Assembly: GCA_963693085.1 (NCBI GenBank)
Contig: OY856409.1
Coordinates: 516,856,303 to 516,920,302, forward strand
Direction of reading: 5' to 3'
DNA: 64,000 nt
DNA from: Alisma plantago-aquatica
Lineage: Eukaryota > Streptophyta > Magnoliopsida > Alismatales > Alismataceae
The notes beneath the pieces are model-generated. The model worked only from the letters and a program-made list of their open reading frames with translations, did not search any database and was not told where the DNA came from. Shown piece by piece: positions 1 to 11,512 of this stretch. Within the stretch, counting starts at the first letter, position 1, and the number at the start of each line of letters is the position of its first letter. The position numbers were made by a program, and so were the translations under genes.

Positions 1-1025
1 TCCATACTACAATGAGAGAAAACCCAAATTCAACAAAAGGAATTAAACATAGGTCTGCTAGAGACATTTTGGTCAATCTAGGTACAAAACCAATTTGCAC
101 TCAGTTAAAGAAAGATATGGAGCCACATCAGACTTAGCAAAATCCTACATTTTGGTCCCACCGTATGGACCATCATCAACAAAAGTTACACATTATGTAG
201 ACTATGGATGAGACATATAACAGCCATAGTTAACGCTACTAATTATGGGTGCAAATCAGGTTCGCACCTAGATTAGATAAAACCCAAGCCCACAAAATCT
301 TTAAAGTCTTCAATGAAAGTAATATCATTTGGGCACCAATCAGATTTGCACATGGATGTCCAGTATGCACACTAGATGTTTTTCCAAAAAGGACACTTGG
401 GTGTGAAACCCTTTTGTGCCTGCAAGTTCCATCGGAATTTAGGCACCAAACCCATCTGTGCCTAAAAAAGCCAAGCATCACAATGAGCCCCAAACCTATT
501 TGTGCCTAAACCAAGAAAAGAACAAATGCCAAACCTATTGATGTCCTAGAAAAATGAGCACCAAACCTATTTGCGCCTAAGAAAATCTTAATCTCTATGC
601 CTAAAAATAACAAGGGAAAAAATTTATGTTCTCCTTAAAGAAAATTTTGATCATACTTATCGAAGAAATAAAGTTTGTTCTAGTCTAAGGGAACACATGT
701 CTTACCATAGAAAATGATGGATGTTATTTTTTATCTTTATTGATTGTCACAAGGGATGGAATCATGTATGTATTTGACAAAATATTCCCATGAATACAAC
801 TAAATAAATTAATCATCGATCTATCAGTTAAATATATGTTCAAATAACTTTTGGACTAGTATATCTCTTAATCTCTCCATTAAGGCACTATTCTATTCAA
901 CCAACTCTTACTAACATGGCAACATAATATGTATCATAAACTCCTACTGCAATAGACACTTCTTTTACATTCAAACCAAACTCTACCAAGGTAAACATGG
1001 TTTCATACCATACTGATGTAGGATG

Positions 1026-1040
1026 TACACACACACACAA

Positions 1041-1116
<76 letters not shown>

Positions 1117-1163
1117 CTGTGTGTGTGTGTGTGTGTGTGTGTTGTGTATTACATATATATGTA

Positions 1164-1262
<99 letters not shown>
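1026..1262. repeat. Compound (AC)/(TA)/(TG) microsatellite in unit 1
   Basis: A short AC run is followed by alternating TA tracts and TG tracts, in two TA-then-TG blocks, for about 235 bp. Long Tyr/Ile/Cys/Val or His/Thr ORFs across it are artefacts of the dinucleotide repeats. Confidence 0.97.
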
Positions 1263-2603
1263 TATAACTAAAGTTTATGATTTGCATATGATAATCTCTT
1301 GTTTTCTTCTTGTGTTTTTTATGGCTTTTAATCATAATTTCTCAATCAATGATTCTACTCAAGCCTAATCTAGTCATCCAAAAAATTACCCATAGAGATA
1401 ATGCTCTCCAACCAAAATAATTGACATTTAGTCTCAAGATATCAACTCTCCAAGTGTGTGGATTCACAACCATGTCTTGGACCTCATCTTCAGATGGGCA
1501 AACTGTTGACACCTCATTTTTTTAGTCTCCATGAATCTTAAAAATACTTTCTATTGTATTTTTTACAAAAATTTATTTGTCCATACTACAATGAGAGAAA
1601 ACCCAATTTCAACAAAAGGAATCAAGCATAGGTATGCAAGACACATTCTGGTCAATTCTGGGTACAAAACCAATTTGCACTCAGTTAAAGCAAGTTATGG
1701 AGCCACATTAGACTTAGCAAAATCCTACATTTTAGTCCCACTAGTCTATGGACCATCATTAACAAAAGTTACACATTATGTAGACTATAGATTAGACCTA
1801 TAATAGCCACATTTAACACTACTAATTATGGGTGCAAATCAGGTTTGCACCTAGTTTAGACAAACCTCGAGCCCACATCATCTTTAAAGTCTTCAATGAA
1901 CGTAATATCATTTGGGCACCAATCAGATTTGCACATGGATATCCAGTATGCATACTAGATATTTTTTCAAAAAGGACACTAGGGTGTGAAACCCTTTACT
2001 GCCTGCAAGTTCCATCAGAATTTTTGCACCAAACCCATCTATGCCTAAAAAACCCAAGCATCAAAATGAGCCCCAAACCTATTTGTGCCTATACCAAAAA
2101 AGAAAAAATGCCAAACCTATTTATGCCCTAGAAAAATGAACCCCAAACCTATTTGCGCCTAAGAAAATCTTGATCTCTGTGCCTAAAAACAACAAGGGAA
2201 AAATTTATGTTCTCCTTAAAGAAAATCTTGATCATACTTGTCAAAAAATAAAGTTTGTTCTAGTCTAACGGAACCCATGTCTTACCATAGAAAACGATAG
2301 ATATTATTTTTGGTCTTTATTGATTGTCTCGAGGGATATAATCATGTATGTATTTGACAAAATATTCCCATGAATACAACTAAATAAATTGATCATCGAT
2401 CTATCAGTTAAGTGCATGTTCAAATAACTTTTGGACCGGTATATCTCTTAAGCTCTCCATTAAGGCACTATTCTATTCAACCAACTCTTACTAACATGGC
2501 AACATAATATGTATCATAAACTCCTACTACAATAGAAACTCCCTTTACACAAACCAAATTCTACCAAGGTACACATGGTTTCAGACCATACTGATGTAGG
2601 ACG

Positions 2604-2616
2604 TACACACACACAC

Positions 2617-2674
<58 letters not shown>

Positions 2675-2727
2675 GTGTGTGTGTGTATTACATATATATG
2701 TATATATGTATAGATATGTGTGTGTGT
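2604..2727. repeat. Compound (AC)/(TA)/(TG) microsatellite in unit 2
   Basis: This sits at the equivalent position of the second tandem unit, with the same order of AC, TA and TG runs, but is only about half as long as the unit 1 tract. The length change therefore arose after the tandem duplication. Confidence 0.97.
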
Positions 2728-3490
2728 TTTATAACTAAAGTTTATGATTTGCATATGATAATCACTTGTTTTCTTCTTGTGTGTTTTATGGCTTTTAGTC
2801 ATAATTTATCAATCAATGATTCTACTCAAGCCTAATCTAGTCAACAACAAAATTATCCATAGAGATAATGCTCTCCAACTAAAACAATTGGCATTTAGTC
2901 TCAAGATATCAACTCTCCATGTGGGTGGATTCAGAACCATGTCTTGGGCCTCATCTTCAGATGTGCAAACTGTTGACACCTCATTTTTTTTATTCTCCAT
3001 GAATCTTAAAAATACTTTCTATTGTATTTAAAAAAATGATTTGTCCATACTACAATGAGAGAAAACCCAATTTCAACAAAAGGAATCAAACATAGTTCTG
3101 CTAGACACATTTTGGTCAATTTTGGGTACAAAACCAATTTGCACTTAGTTAAAGCAAGATATGGAGCCACATCAGACTTAAAAAAATCCTACATTTTGGT
3201 CCTACCAGTCTATGGACTATCATCAACAAAAGTTACACATTGTATAGACTATAGATGAGACCTATAACAGCCACAGTTAGTGCCACTAATTATGGGTGTA
3301 AATCAGGTTTACACCTAGATTAGACAAAACTCGAGCCCACATCATATTTAAAGTCTTCAATGAAAGTAATATCATTTGGAAACCAATCAGATTTGCACAT
3401 AGATTTCTAGTATGCACACTAGATTTTTTCAAAAAGGACACTTGGGCGTGAAACCCTTTTGTGCCTACAAGTTCCATCGGAATTTGTACC

Positions 3491-5540
3491 AACCTAAACT
3501 TCGTTGCTCTTGAGAAACATGAGAGAGGGCCACATCTCACCCCATGACTATCAATAGAGAGAGTGGGTTTTAGTTTCAAGGATGGCAAGGAAAACCACCA
3601 ACACAACTCCCTCCTTTATAGAGAAGGAGATGAGAGGACAAAAATAAGATCTGTGGAAAAGAAACACATGAAAAATGACCAAAAAAGAGGAAGACATTCA
3701 GAGAGAGTCAGATACTTGATCAGTACTCTATGAAAATTTGTTTGATGCTTGTAAATGCCAAAGAAATTGCCATTGAGAATCATAAAATAAAATGGCACTT
3801 GGAAGTGAAAACTGAACCAAAATTGGTTCTTGAAAACTCTTCAACGCCTATGATTATGGATGGTGGAGAATCAAAGTGCAAAATCATTTAGCTCTAGTAA
3901 GTGTCAATCCCTTTCACACATGAAACATAAATAAAGGTAAGAGTAGCATTAGATTTTCTTCTTCGTCGTGATTCACAAACCTGTCATTTTATTATAAATT
4001 CCCAAAATACTATTTTGACGAGTGTATCTATATCAGTTCTTAACCCATTCCTAATTTGTAAATGTGTTTGGTGAATTCATGATTTCATATGCCTTCCTTC
4101 CTTATCCATTCACAAGTTGGTTTCTTTTTTTTGTATACTGGCTTTTTTTAAACTAAACTCGGTGGTGATTCCAAACTACCCTTCAATTTTTCAATTTTTA
4201 ACAAAACACACTTCCTCCTTGATCCTCTATGCCATTGGTTCTGATGACATTTTCTCTACATGTTCTCTTCTTGTTAACTCCTTTTTCTTACAAATTTATT
4301 AAGAATACCAATTATATACCAACTAAAATAATACTTAGACTAGTATAGATAACCCTAGTAATTATTTAGGTGCTTCAACCGCTTTTACTCCCATCATTTA
4401 GACATATACTTATACACTTATATAAAAAGTTACTTATGTATGTACATGCAAATGGATAGCTGATGAATCTAGTAACTAAATAATGGGAGAGAAGGTGATA
4501 CCTGGTTGTAAAGGGTATGGTTATAAAGCTAATTTTATGTATCTGGTTGGAATGTTAAGTGGTTTGATCCTGTGGGATGTATGCAGATTGATTTATTCAT
4601 ACTAGTTTAAAATGAATATGTAAATGTAGTAATTTTTGTGAGCATACCATAAAAAGCTTGATGTGTATTGAAACCCTATTAAGTATATGCTAGATGGTAA
4701 CTAGAAATACAATATGAATTCATGAATATTATATATCTTGAGTGATCTATTTGAAATAAAATATCATATGAGAAAAGATTATGTAAGATATGCTTATTTT
4801 AGTACCAAAACATACTATGTTGATGTATACATATTTATATAGTTTTATATAAAATAATAGCTATTTATGTATTCACATATGTATGTGAGACTTAAACCTT
4901 ATATTCTTGCAATATGAGCATTTCAACAAATATACCAAATTTGGAGTATATGTTTGGCCCTAGTTGACTAAACTTGAGATATATGATATGAGGAGAGAGG
5001 ACATAATAGAATTACAAGACCAAAATTGGAGAACAGATATGACAACTATCACTGAACCATTCTTACCATAATCTCAATCCCACTCTCTGGATGAGCACTG
5101 ATAAAGGGATTAGAATGCCCATCCCTGAGTGGTTTGAATATCACATGCACATAATATGCAAAAAGAAATAACATTTCATTTATTAAAAAAGGAACAAGTT
5201 TATTACATCAGGGGTCTGAAGGCAACAAGAAAAGAAAAGACTATAAGGTGAGAAAACTATAAACCAATTTTTACATATCTTTAAATATAATCCCATGATG
5301 ATGTGCATTCTTTATTCTGGAAGATATTGGCAAGAGTATATTAGATCTTCTTTATCAAGTCTTCAAGTCTTCATTCCTAAAATCATAATTCAAGATGCAA
5401 TCAATGCAAATGTGTCAGTATGCTTTAAAAATAACAGCATTGAACTATTAAAAACATTTATAGCAAAATATTGTACTTGGAGGGACTTATAAAACAAATA
5501 ATCAATGTGATTTTTAAAACTCAAGTTTATTTCAAACAAT
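3491..5540. other. AT-rich stretch without recognisable gene
   Basis: No ORF longer than about 65 codons looks coding, and no LTR boundary, RNA gene or repeat was recognised. The first 150 bases (agagggccacatctcacccc onward) follow directly on the truncated third tandem unit. The rest is AT-rich and low in coding character. Confidence 0.6.
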
Positions 5541-6640
5541 TCAATTTTATTACAAGTTTCCCCATTATGCCAATATCAAGAAGCATGCGTATATATATAT
5601 GGCTCTAATGCCCCAACAAGATGGAGGAGGTCACTTGGATCCATCTCTCCAAATCAAAGGAGAAGGTCATAGTTTTGTACAAGTTCCACCCTCTAAGGTG
5701 AGGAGGTCGCTTGTACCCAACATCATTATCATTATCATCATCATCATAATTCCGGTAGTCATAATGGGAATATTATTTATGTTCAAGGTATGCTAAGAGT
5801 GTATATATACAAATCAAAAGACTACTCAATAGGGAACGTTGTAGCTCAAACAAATACATAGCCAAGCTTTTCAAATGAGTACATACAAATATCATTCAAT
5901 ACCACTAGTCTGTTCAAGGATTAATAAATATAAAATTGTACTTCTTTTGGGTTTAGAATATTATCAATGTCCAAATCAACAAGTTTAACAAGTATTTGAT
6001 CCTGATACATAATGAGAACAAGCATGTATCAATATATATGGTTCATTTCTCTAGTGACCTACTAGGGCATTTGTTCATGTATTATTATGATCATCGCATT
6101 TGTTTTCCTATGGTCATTAAGAGTATAGATCTAGAATCAAATGATTGAGATCAAGGTCTGATTTGATGTACAAAATACCCAAGGATTAAAGATATTAAAT
6201 AAATTAGTCATATTCATGTACAAATATTTCAAGAGTAATTAAGTGATGATCAACTATTCGTAGTTGTGAGTTTTAGTGATAAATATATGATCAGAGTCTA
6301 ACAAAGTCATCATGCAACATTTGATCACGTGAATCAGGGGTTTCAATAGTATTAGGATTGAAATAAATAGAACCCTTATAATTAAGATAAAAAGAGAGAT
6401 ACAATTGAACTTCATTGAAAACCATTTGTGGCATAGTAATATAATGGTTCCATGTTGAAGTGCAGATTTTTCTAAGCATGTGGGCACTTTTGGGGAATTT
6501 TTTGAATAAGCAAGCATTTCTAATCAATTTTACCAAACTGACCAATCTACTAATTTCTAGATTAATAAAATAAAAAATAAAAAGAAATCTTTGTGATTAG
6601 GGGAGGGATTCAATTTCATGGATCTTCCTACTGAGCCACG
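5541..6640 (+). repeat. Inverted repeat arm A (left)
   Basis: The reverse complement of this segment reappears at 7772-9465. Landmarks: TCAAGAAGCATG near 5575 pairs with CATGCTTCTTGA near 9424; the strip from GGCTCTAATGCCCC to the Asn/His-rich CATCATTATC run (5600-5760) pairs with 9120-9265; the CAATACCACTAGTCTGTTC strip (5898-5917) pairs with 8524-8543; and the TTTGATCACGTGAATCA strip (6320) pairs with 8085-8100. The arm ends next to arm B at about 6640. No protein family is recognised. Confidence 0.85.
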
Positions 6641-6646
6641 AGCCAT

Positions 6647-7165
6647 TGTGATGTGATGAAGTGGATTTTTCCACATTTATAATCCAAACATACAATCATG
6701 CCCTTTATTATCCAATATTACTCAATTGACCTCACTTCATAACTCTCATTATCAGTGGATAATATTGACACCCAAAATTCAATTATGATGCCCAAATATC
6801 ATAATTTGTACCTTATGACATCCAATTTTAGCTTAACTTATGACTTTACCCAATTGAGTTTATACATGGATCGAAAGTTATAATTCCATCTTGAAATTTT
6901 TTTTAAAGCTAGGTAAGATCTTGATGAAGCTCTAGTTAAATTATCAAATTTTTTAGATAAAGGGATTGAGAGATATGATTTTTATGAAGAAATACCTAAA
7001 AGATAACCCTAAATACCAAAGTTTCTAGCCTATTTGGGCCCTGCCACCCAACCCATACTCGGATCCAGATCCAAGCACATGAGGGTTGGGTCATCTCCCT
7101 CACTCGCAAACCATAGGACTAACCAGAGCAAAGTGTGCATGGGATTTTGAATCCCCTACTCTAGC
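6647..7165 (+). repeat. Long inverted repeat arm B (left)
   Basis: The arm begins TTGTGATGTGATGAAG and contains a small palindrome GTGGATTTTTCCAC close to its end. It runs inward to about 7165. Its reverse complement lies at 9590-10177, which ends CTTCATCACAA. Shared landmarks include the GGGTTGGGTCATCTCCC strip at 7085 and the CCAAACATACAATCATG strip at 6687. Such long inverted ends (over 500 bp) are typical of foldback or Mutator-like elements, but no flanking target duplication was found. Confidence 0.8.
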
Positions 7166-7771
7166 CTGATCCTTGTTCTTGCACCACCAGGCTTCTCCTC
7201 TAATTAACCACTCATGAATCATCTATGAGCATTTATGGAGCCCCTCCACCCATCACACAAAGGTGTGATAGCCCAAAGCTTTCTACCCATGAAACTCCCC
7301 AGAATCTTGCATGGTCGCCGCCAGCAAGCTTCATCTAGTACCACCGCACTAACCCAAGGAATGCACACGACTCCCAAGAAGTCTATGGAGATGTTCCAAC
7401 ATCTAGTCCCCTCTTGTTCAATGTATATACTTGAATTTACTTCTAGCTTGAAACCTATAGCCCACCCCACCCTCTCACATTGTGTTTCCCTATTTATGGC
7501 CAACAACGGCCCAATGGCCTCGCAATGACAACGTGGAAAGGTCTTGTTATCCTCATGTTTGTGCACAAGCTCTCAGCCACATCATGGATCCTCTCCCTCC
7601 TCATCAAATGCTCTATTTCTCTCAGAGTGTACATCCATGGCATGAATGTTGGGTTGATTGAACAATTAAAGGGTCTGTTGGTATAAGATGCCCTTGTTGT
7701 TTGAAGAATTTGATTTATTTGAAATGGGCAATTTTGTCTTTTTAACCCCTCTCATTGCCCTTTGAGCCAAT
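7166..7771. other. GC-richer, coding-like segment between inverted arms
   Basis: This ~600 bp piece is visibly less AT-rich than its surroundings and is the only part of 5.5-10.2 kb open in both directions: 97 codons on plus (7235-7528) and 115 codons on minus (7219-7566). The minus-strand product has a mixed composition with Trp and Cys (for example GWRGSINAHR near its end), which looks more protein-like than the plus-strand one. I do not recognise a family. Lying inside long inverted ends, it could be a captured host gene fragment, but it could also be the decayed interior of the element. Confidence 0.35.
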
Positions 7772-8624
7772 CCATGGATCACGTATCTACAGGAAGATCC
7801 ACAAAATCAAATCCCTCCCCTGATCACAAATATTTCTTTTTATTTTTTGTTTTATTTTTCTAGCAATTATTTGATTACTCACTTTGGTAAAATTGATTAT
7901 AAATAGCTCATTTATCTAAAAAATCCCCAAAAAATACCCACATACTCAAAAATATATGCACTTAGATATGGGACCATAATATTACTCTGCCATAGTGATT
8001 TTTGATGAACTTAAATTATATCTCTCTTTTTATCTTAATTATTAGGTCTCTACTTATTTCAAACCCTAATACTATTAAAATCATTGATTCACATGATCAA
8101 ATGTTGCATGATGATTTGTTAGACTCTGATCATATATTTATAACTAGAACTCATGACTATGAATGCTTGGTCATCACTTAATCTAAACTTTACATATTTG
8201 TACATGAAAATAACTAAATCATTTAATATCTTTAATCCTGGATACTTTGTACATCAAATTAGACCATGATTTGAAATACTAGGCATTGATCTCAATCATT
8301 TGATTCTAGATCTATACCCTTAATGACAATAGGGCAACAAATGTAATTATCGTAATAATACATGAAACAATGGCCTACTAGGTCATTAGAGCAATGAATC
8401 ATATATATTGATACATGCTTGTTCTCATTATGTATCAGGATCAAATACTTGTTAAACTTGTTGATTTAGACATTGATAATATTCTAGACCCCAAAAGTGG
8501 TATGCTTTTATATTTATCCCCCCTTGAACAGACTAGTGGTATTGAATGATATTTGCCTGTACTCATTTGAAAAGCTTGGCTATGTATTTCTTTGATCTAC
8601 AACATTCCCTACTGAGTAGTCTTT

Positions 8625-8627
<3 letters not shown>

Positions 8628-8705
<78 letters not shown>

Positions 8706-8707
8706 TA
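8628..8707. repeat. (TA)n microsatellite
   Basis: A nearly pure TA run of about 75 bp inside arm A', ending in AAATATA where the MITE-like element begins. The equivalent place in arm A (about 5800-5825) has only a short TATATATA run, so the tract expanded after the arms separated. Confidence 0.97.
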
Positions 8708-9046
8708 GGGCCCATCTTTATTGCCCTCGCGGGTAGCTACCCGCCCACCCTTCCGATCACTTTTTTTCAAAAAAAATTTCGAAATTGTAGAGGACTATTT
8801 TTTCTAGCTCTCCAAAAAATTTGAGCCAAAAATAATATCATTTTCCCCTCCAAAATCAAAAAACCCGTCCTTATATATATCTGCTGTATATTTTGTACAG
8901 AGTTACTTTTTTGGCCAGTAGAGTTACTTTTTTGACACCATAGTTACTTTTTTTACAGCAGAGTTACTTTCTTAGCTAGGAGAGTTACTTTTTTGGCTGT
9001 AGGGTAGTGAAAATCCATGCTACCCGCACGGGCAATGAATGAACAC

Positions 9047-9048
<2 letters not shown>
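8708..9048. mobile_element. MITE-like element, 341 bp, with terminal inverted repeats
   Basis: The ends match as inverted repeats. The left 30 bases start GGGCCCATC and contain ATTGCCC and GCGGGTAGC; the right 30 bases contain GCTACCCGC and GGGCAAT and end in CACCC. Twenty-one of 30 positions match, and 16 of the inner 18. The element splits a TA microsatellite, so TA or TWA target duplications cannot be told apart from the repeat. Inside are five copies of an AGTTACTTT motif at ~20 bp spacing (8901, 8922, 8942, 8962, 8983). It is absent from the paired arm A. There is no coding capacity. A PIF/Harbinger or Tc1/mariner-type MITE is possible; the superfamily is not determined. Confidence 0.65.
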
Positions 9049-9077
<29 letters not shown>

Positions 9078-9261
9078 CTCTTGGAAAACTGTGAACATAC
9101 ATGATATTCCCATTATGACTGCCCAAATTATGACGATGATGATATTAGGTACAAGTGATCTCCTTACCTCTGAGGGTGGCACTTGTAAAAAATGGTGACC
9201 TCCTCCTTTGATTTGGAGAGATGGAGTGAGGTGACCTCCCCCATCTCATTGGGGCAATGGA

Positions 9262-9397
<136 letters not shown>

Positions 9398-9589
9398 TAT
9401 ATATACATTCATATATATAAATTCATGCTTCTTGATATCAGCATAATGGGAAAACTCATAATAAAATTATCTTTTTTGGGCATTTTTTGAAAAAGAGAAT
9501 GAGGGAGGGATTGTTAGGGATTTTTTGAGAGAGGAGGATATTCTACATCTATTGTAACTAGTTTGACGAAGAAAGCATCATAAGAGAGG

Positions 9590-10177
9590 TAGAGTAGAGG
9601 ATTCAAAATCTCTCGCACACTATGCATTGGTTAGTGATGTGGTATGTGGGCGAGGGAGATGACCCAACCCTCATGTGCCTGGATCTAGATCTGGGTCTGG
9701 GTCTGAGTGGCAGGGCCCAAATAGGATAAAAACTTAGGTATTTGGGGTTATTTCCTAGGTATTTTTCATAAAATTCATATCTCTTAATCCATTTATCTGA
9801 AAAATGTGATATTTTAATCAGAGCTTCATCAAGATCTTACCTAGATATAGAAAGTTTTGAGAATTGAATTATAATGATTGGTCCATGTATAAATTTAATT
9901 CGGTAAAGGTACAAGTTAAGTGAAAATTGGATGTCATAAGGTACAAATTATATTTGGGCATCATAATTGAATTTTGGGTGTCAATATCATCCATGGATAA
10001 TGAGAGTGATGAAGTGAGGTCAATTCAGTAATATTGGATAATAAAAGGACATTATGATTTTTTGTATAGTTACTTTCTATAGTAACAATAAAAAGGGCAC
10101 CACGATGGGTTCACCAAACAAAAAGGACATGATTGTATGTTTGGATAATAAATGTGGAAAAATCCACTTCATCACAA
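9590..10177 (-). repeat. Long inverted repeat arm B' (right)
   Basis: This is the reverse complement of 6647-7165, ending GTGGAAAAATCCAC then TTCATCACAA. Compared with arm B it carries about 80-90 extra bases around 10045-10130, including TATAGTTACTTTCTATAGTAAC, which can itself fold. Confidence 0.8.
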
Positions 10178-11512
10178 CAACCCAGACCTATATGTAAGCT
10201 AGATATATATAAACTTATATGACTAGACTTGGATCTTATAACTAAAATAAATTATAAACCAATATAAAGAGTCTAATTATAAATAACACAAATTGAAAAA
10301 GCATTAGATTCTAAGCCAACTAGTAGTGATATTATTATACCTAGTAGCTATCTCATCATCACCCTTGGATCTTTTGAATTGCAAATTTCACCCCTAGAAA
10401 TAGTGTTAGTTATGAAGACTAGTTATGTGCATCTATTTTAATTTGGACATCCATATGATTATAAACCCAATTCTTATGATGAGGCAATTGATGAATGCAT
10501 ATTCATTCAAAATTCAATTTTATTTTTATTCTATTTTTGCACTTATATTTATCATTTTGATTTGTAATTAGCTTTCATTTAATCTCCCTTAGTTTTATGT
10601 TAATTTTATGGAATTCCTTGGTTTTATTGTAGGTTCAAGCTTCATATCCTTTGCACCAGTGTGGGAGCAGTGGTATCACTGACTAACCAGTGTCTAAAAG
10701 CAAACTTTGATATCGAAACATGCATAATAACATGAGACAATAGCCTAGCCCTATATTTGCATCATTTAACATTCCCATCTGTCTACAGTTTGATCGGTCG
10801 ATGGAATTCCCATCGACCGATAGACTACCAAAACTATGCAACTAGTTTGCATTTCCCATAGTCTTTGCAAGTGATGGCTCCTAATCAATGGATGTCAATC
10901 TATGACAATTTTTCCTCTCATAAAGTGATGAATTTCATGTGTTCGTCTAGTGATGGACAAGGACTAATGAGAACCATGCACGCTAAGGAACAATGAGAAC
11001 CTTGCTTGCCAAGGACAAATGAGAATACCACACACCATAGATGACCCCTCTATTGGTTGTATGCCCTAAGTGTCATCATGTGATGATTGTAATAGGGATC
11101 CATTGTATATGATTTGATTAGTAATAATGGAGATTCCACTTATTATATTTTTTTAGTATTGAGATAAAGAATATATATGGTAGTGTCCTAATAATGTTTT
11201 CACTTGATGACATATGGTTTGGGTTGAGGACTTGAACATGAGATCATATGTATACTTAGGAGTATTCATTCTTGTTATGTCCCTAACCAAATATTGCTAT
11301 GGATATTATAGGAAAAAAATAATACATTAGGCTAGTATGTATGTTGAGTGATGACTACGTTTTGTTAGTCATGATATTGGATATCAACTAGATACATGGG
11401 TAGTTCTTAGAGAACAAATTTCACTAGATAGGACCACTTTGAGAATGACACATGGAATCCATTTCATGGCAAGTCAAAGTCATATCTCAATGTGATAAGT
11501 GGTTACTATGGT
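10178..11512. other. AT-rich stretch without recognisable gene
   Basis: No coding region is recognised. Two small structures are visible: a 12 bp perfect inverted repeat at 10793-10821 and a three-fold ~27-30 bp degenerate repeat at about 10951-11033 (AGGACTAATGAGAACCATGC-like units, with GACAAATGAGAATACC as the last). Confidence 0.55.
10793..10821. other. Perfect 12 bp inverted repeat around an EcoRI-like core
   Basis: The arms ATCGGTCGATGG and CCATCGACCGAT are perfect reverse complements separated by AATTC. It could form a hairpin or cruciform. No neighbouring gene is recognised, so no role is assigned. Confidence 0.8.

Larger units (their letters stand above)
1..3490. repeat. Tandem ~1.5 kb repeat, 2.3 copies
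   Basis: The sequence beginning TCCATACTACAATGAGAGAA at 1 recurs at 1580 and at 3044, giving units of 1579 bp (1-1579), 1464 bp (1580-3043) and a partial third (3044 to about 3490, where similarity stops after GTTCCATCGGAATTTG). The copies are clearly alike by eye over their whole length. Most of the length difference between units 1 and 2 comes from the internal TA/TG microsatellite. Each unit also has a degenerate ~40 bp sub-repeat built on CCAAACCTATTTGTGCCTAA (unit 1: about 447-606). Short ORFs here are not conserved between units and no protein family is recognisable. The array probably starts to the left of the window. Its origin is unknown; it could be a satellite in the making or a tandemly duplicated LTR fragment. 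Confidence 0.9.

Noticed and set aside
997..1368. Plus and minus ORFs across the TA/TG microsatellites (also 2575-2835, 8546-8824 and 9145-9490)
   Set aside because: Products are Ile/Tyr, Cys/Val or His/Thr runs created by dinucleotide repeats; no coding support.
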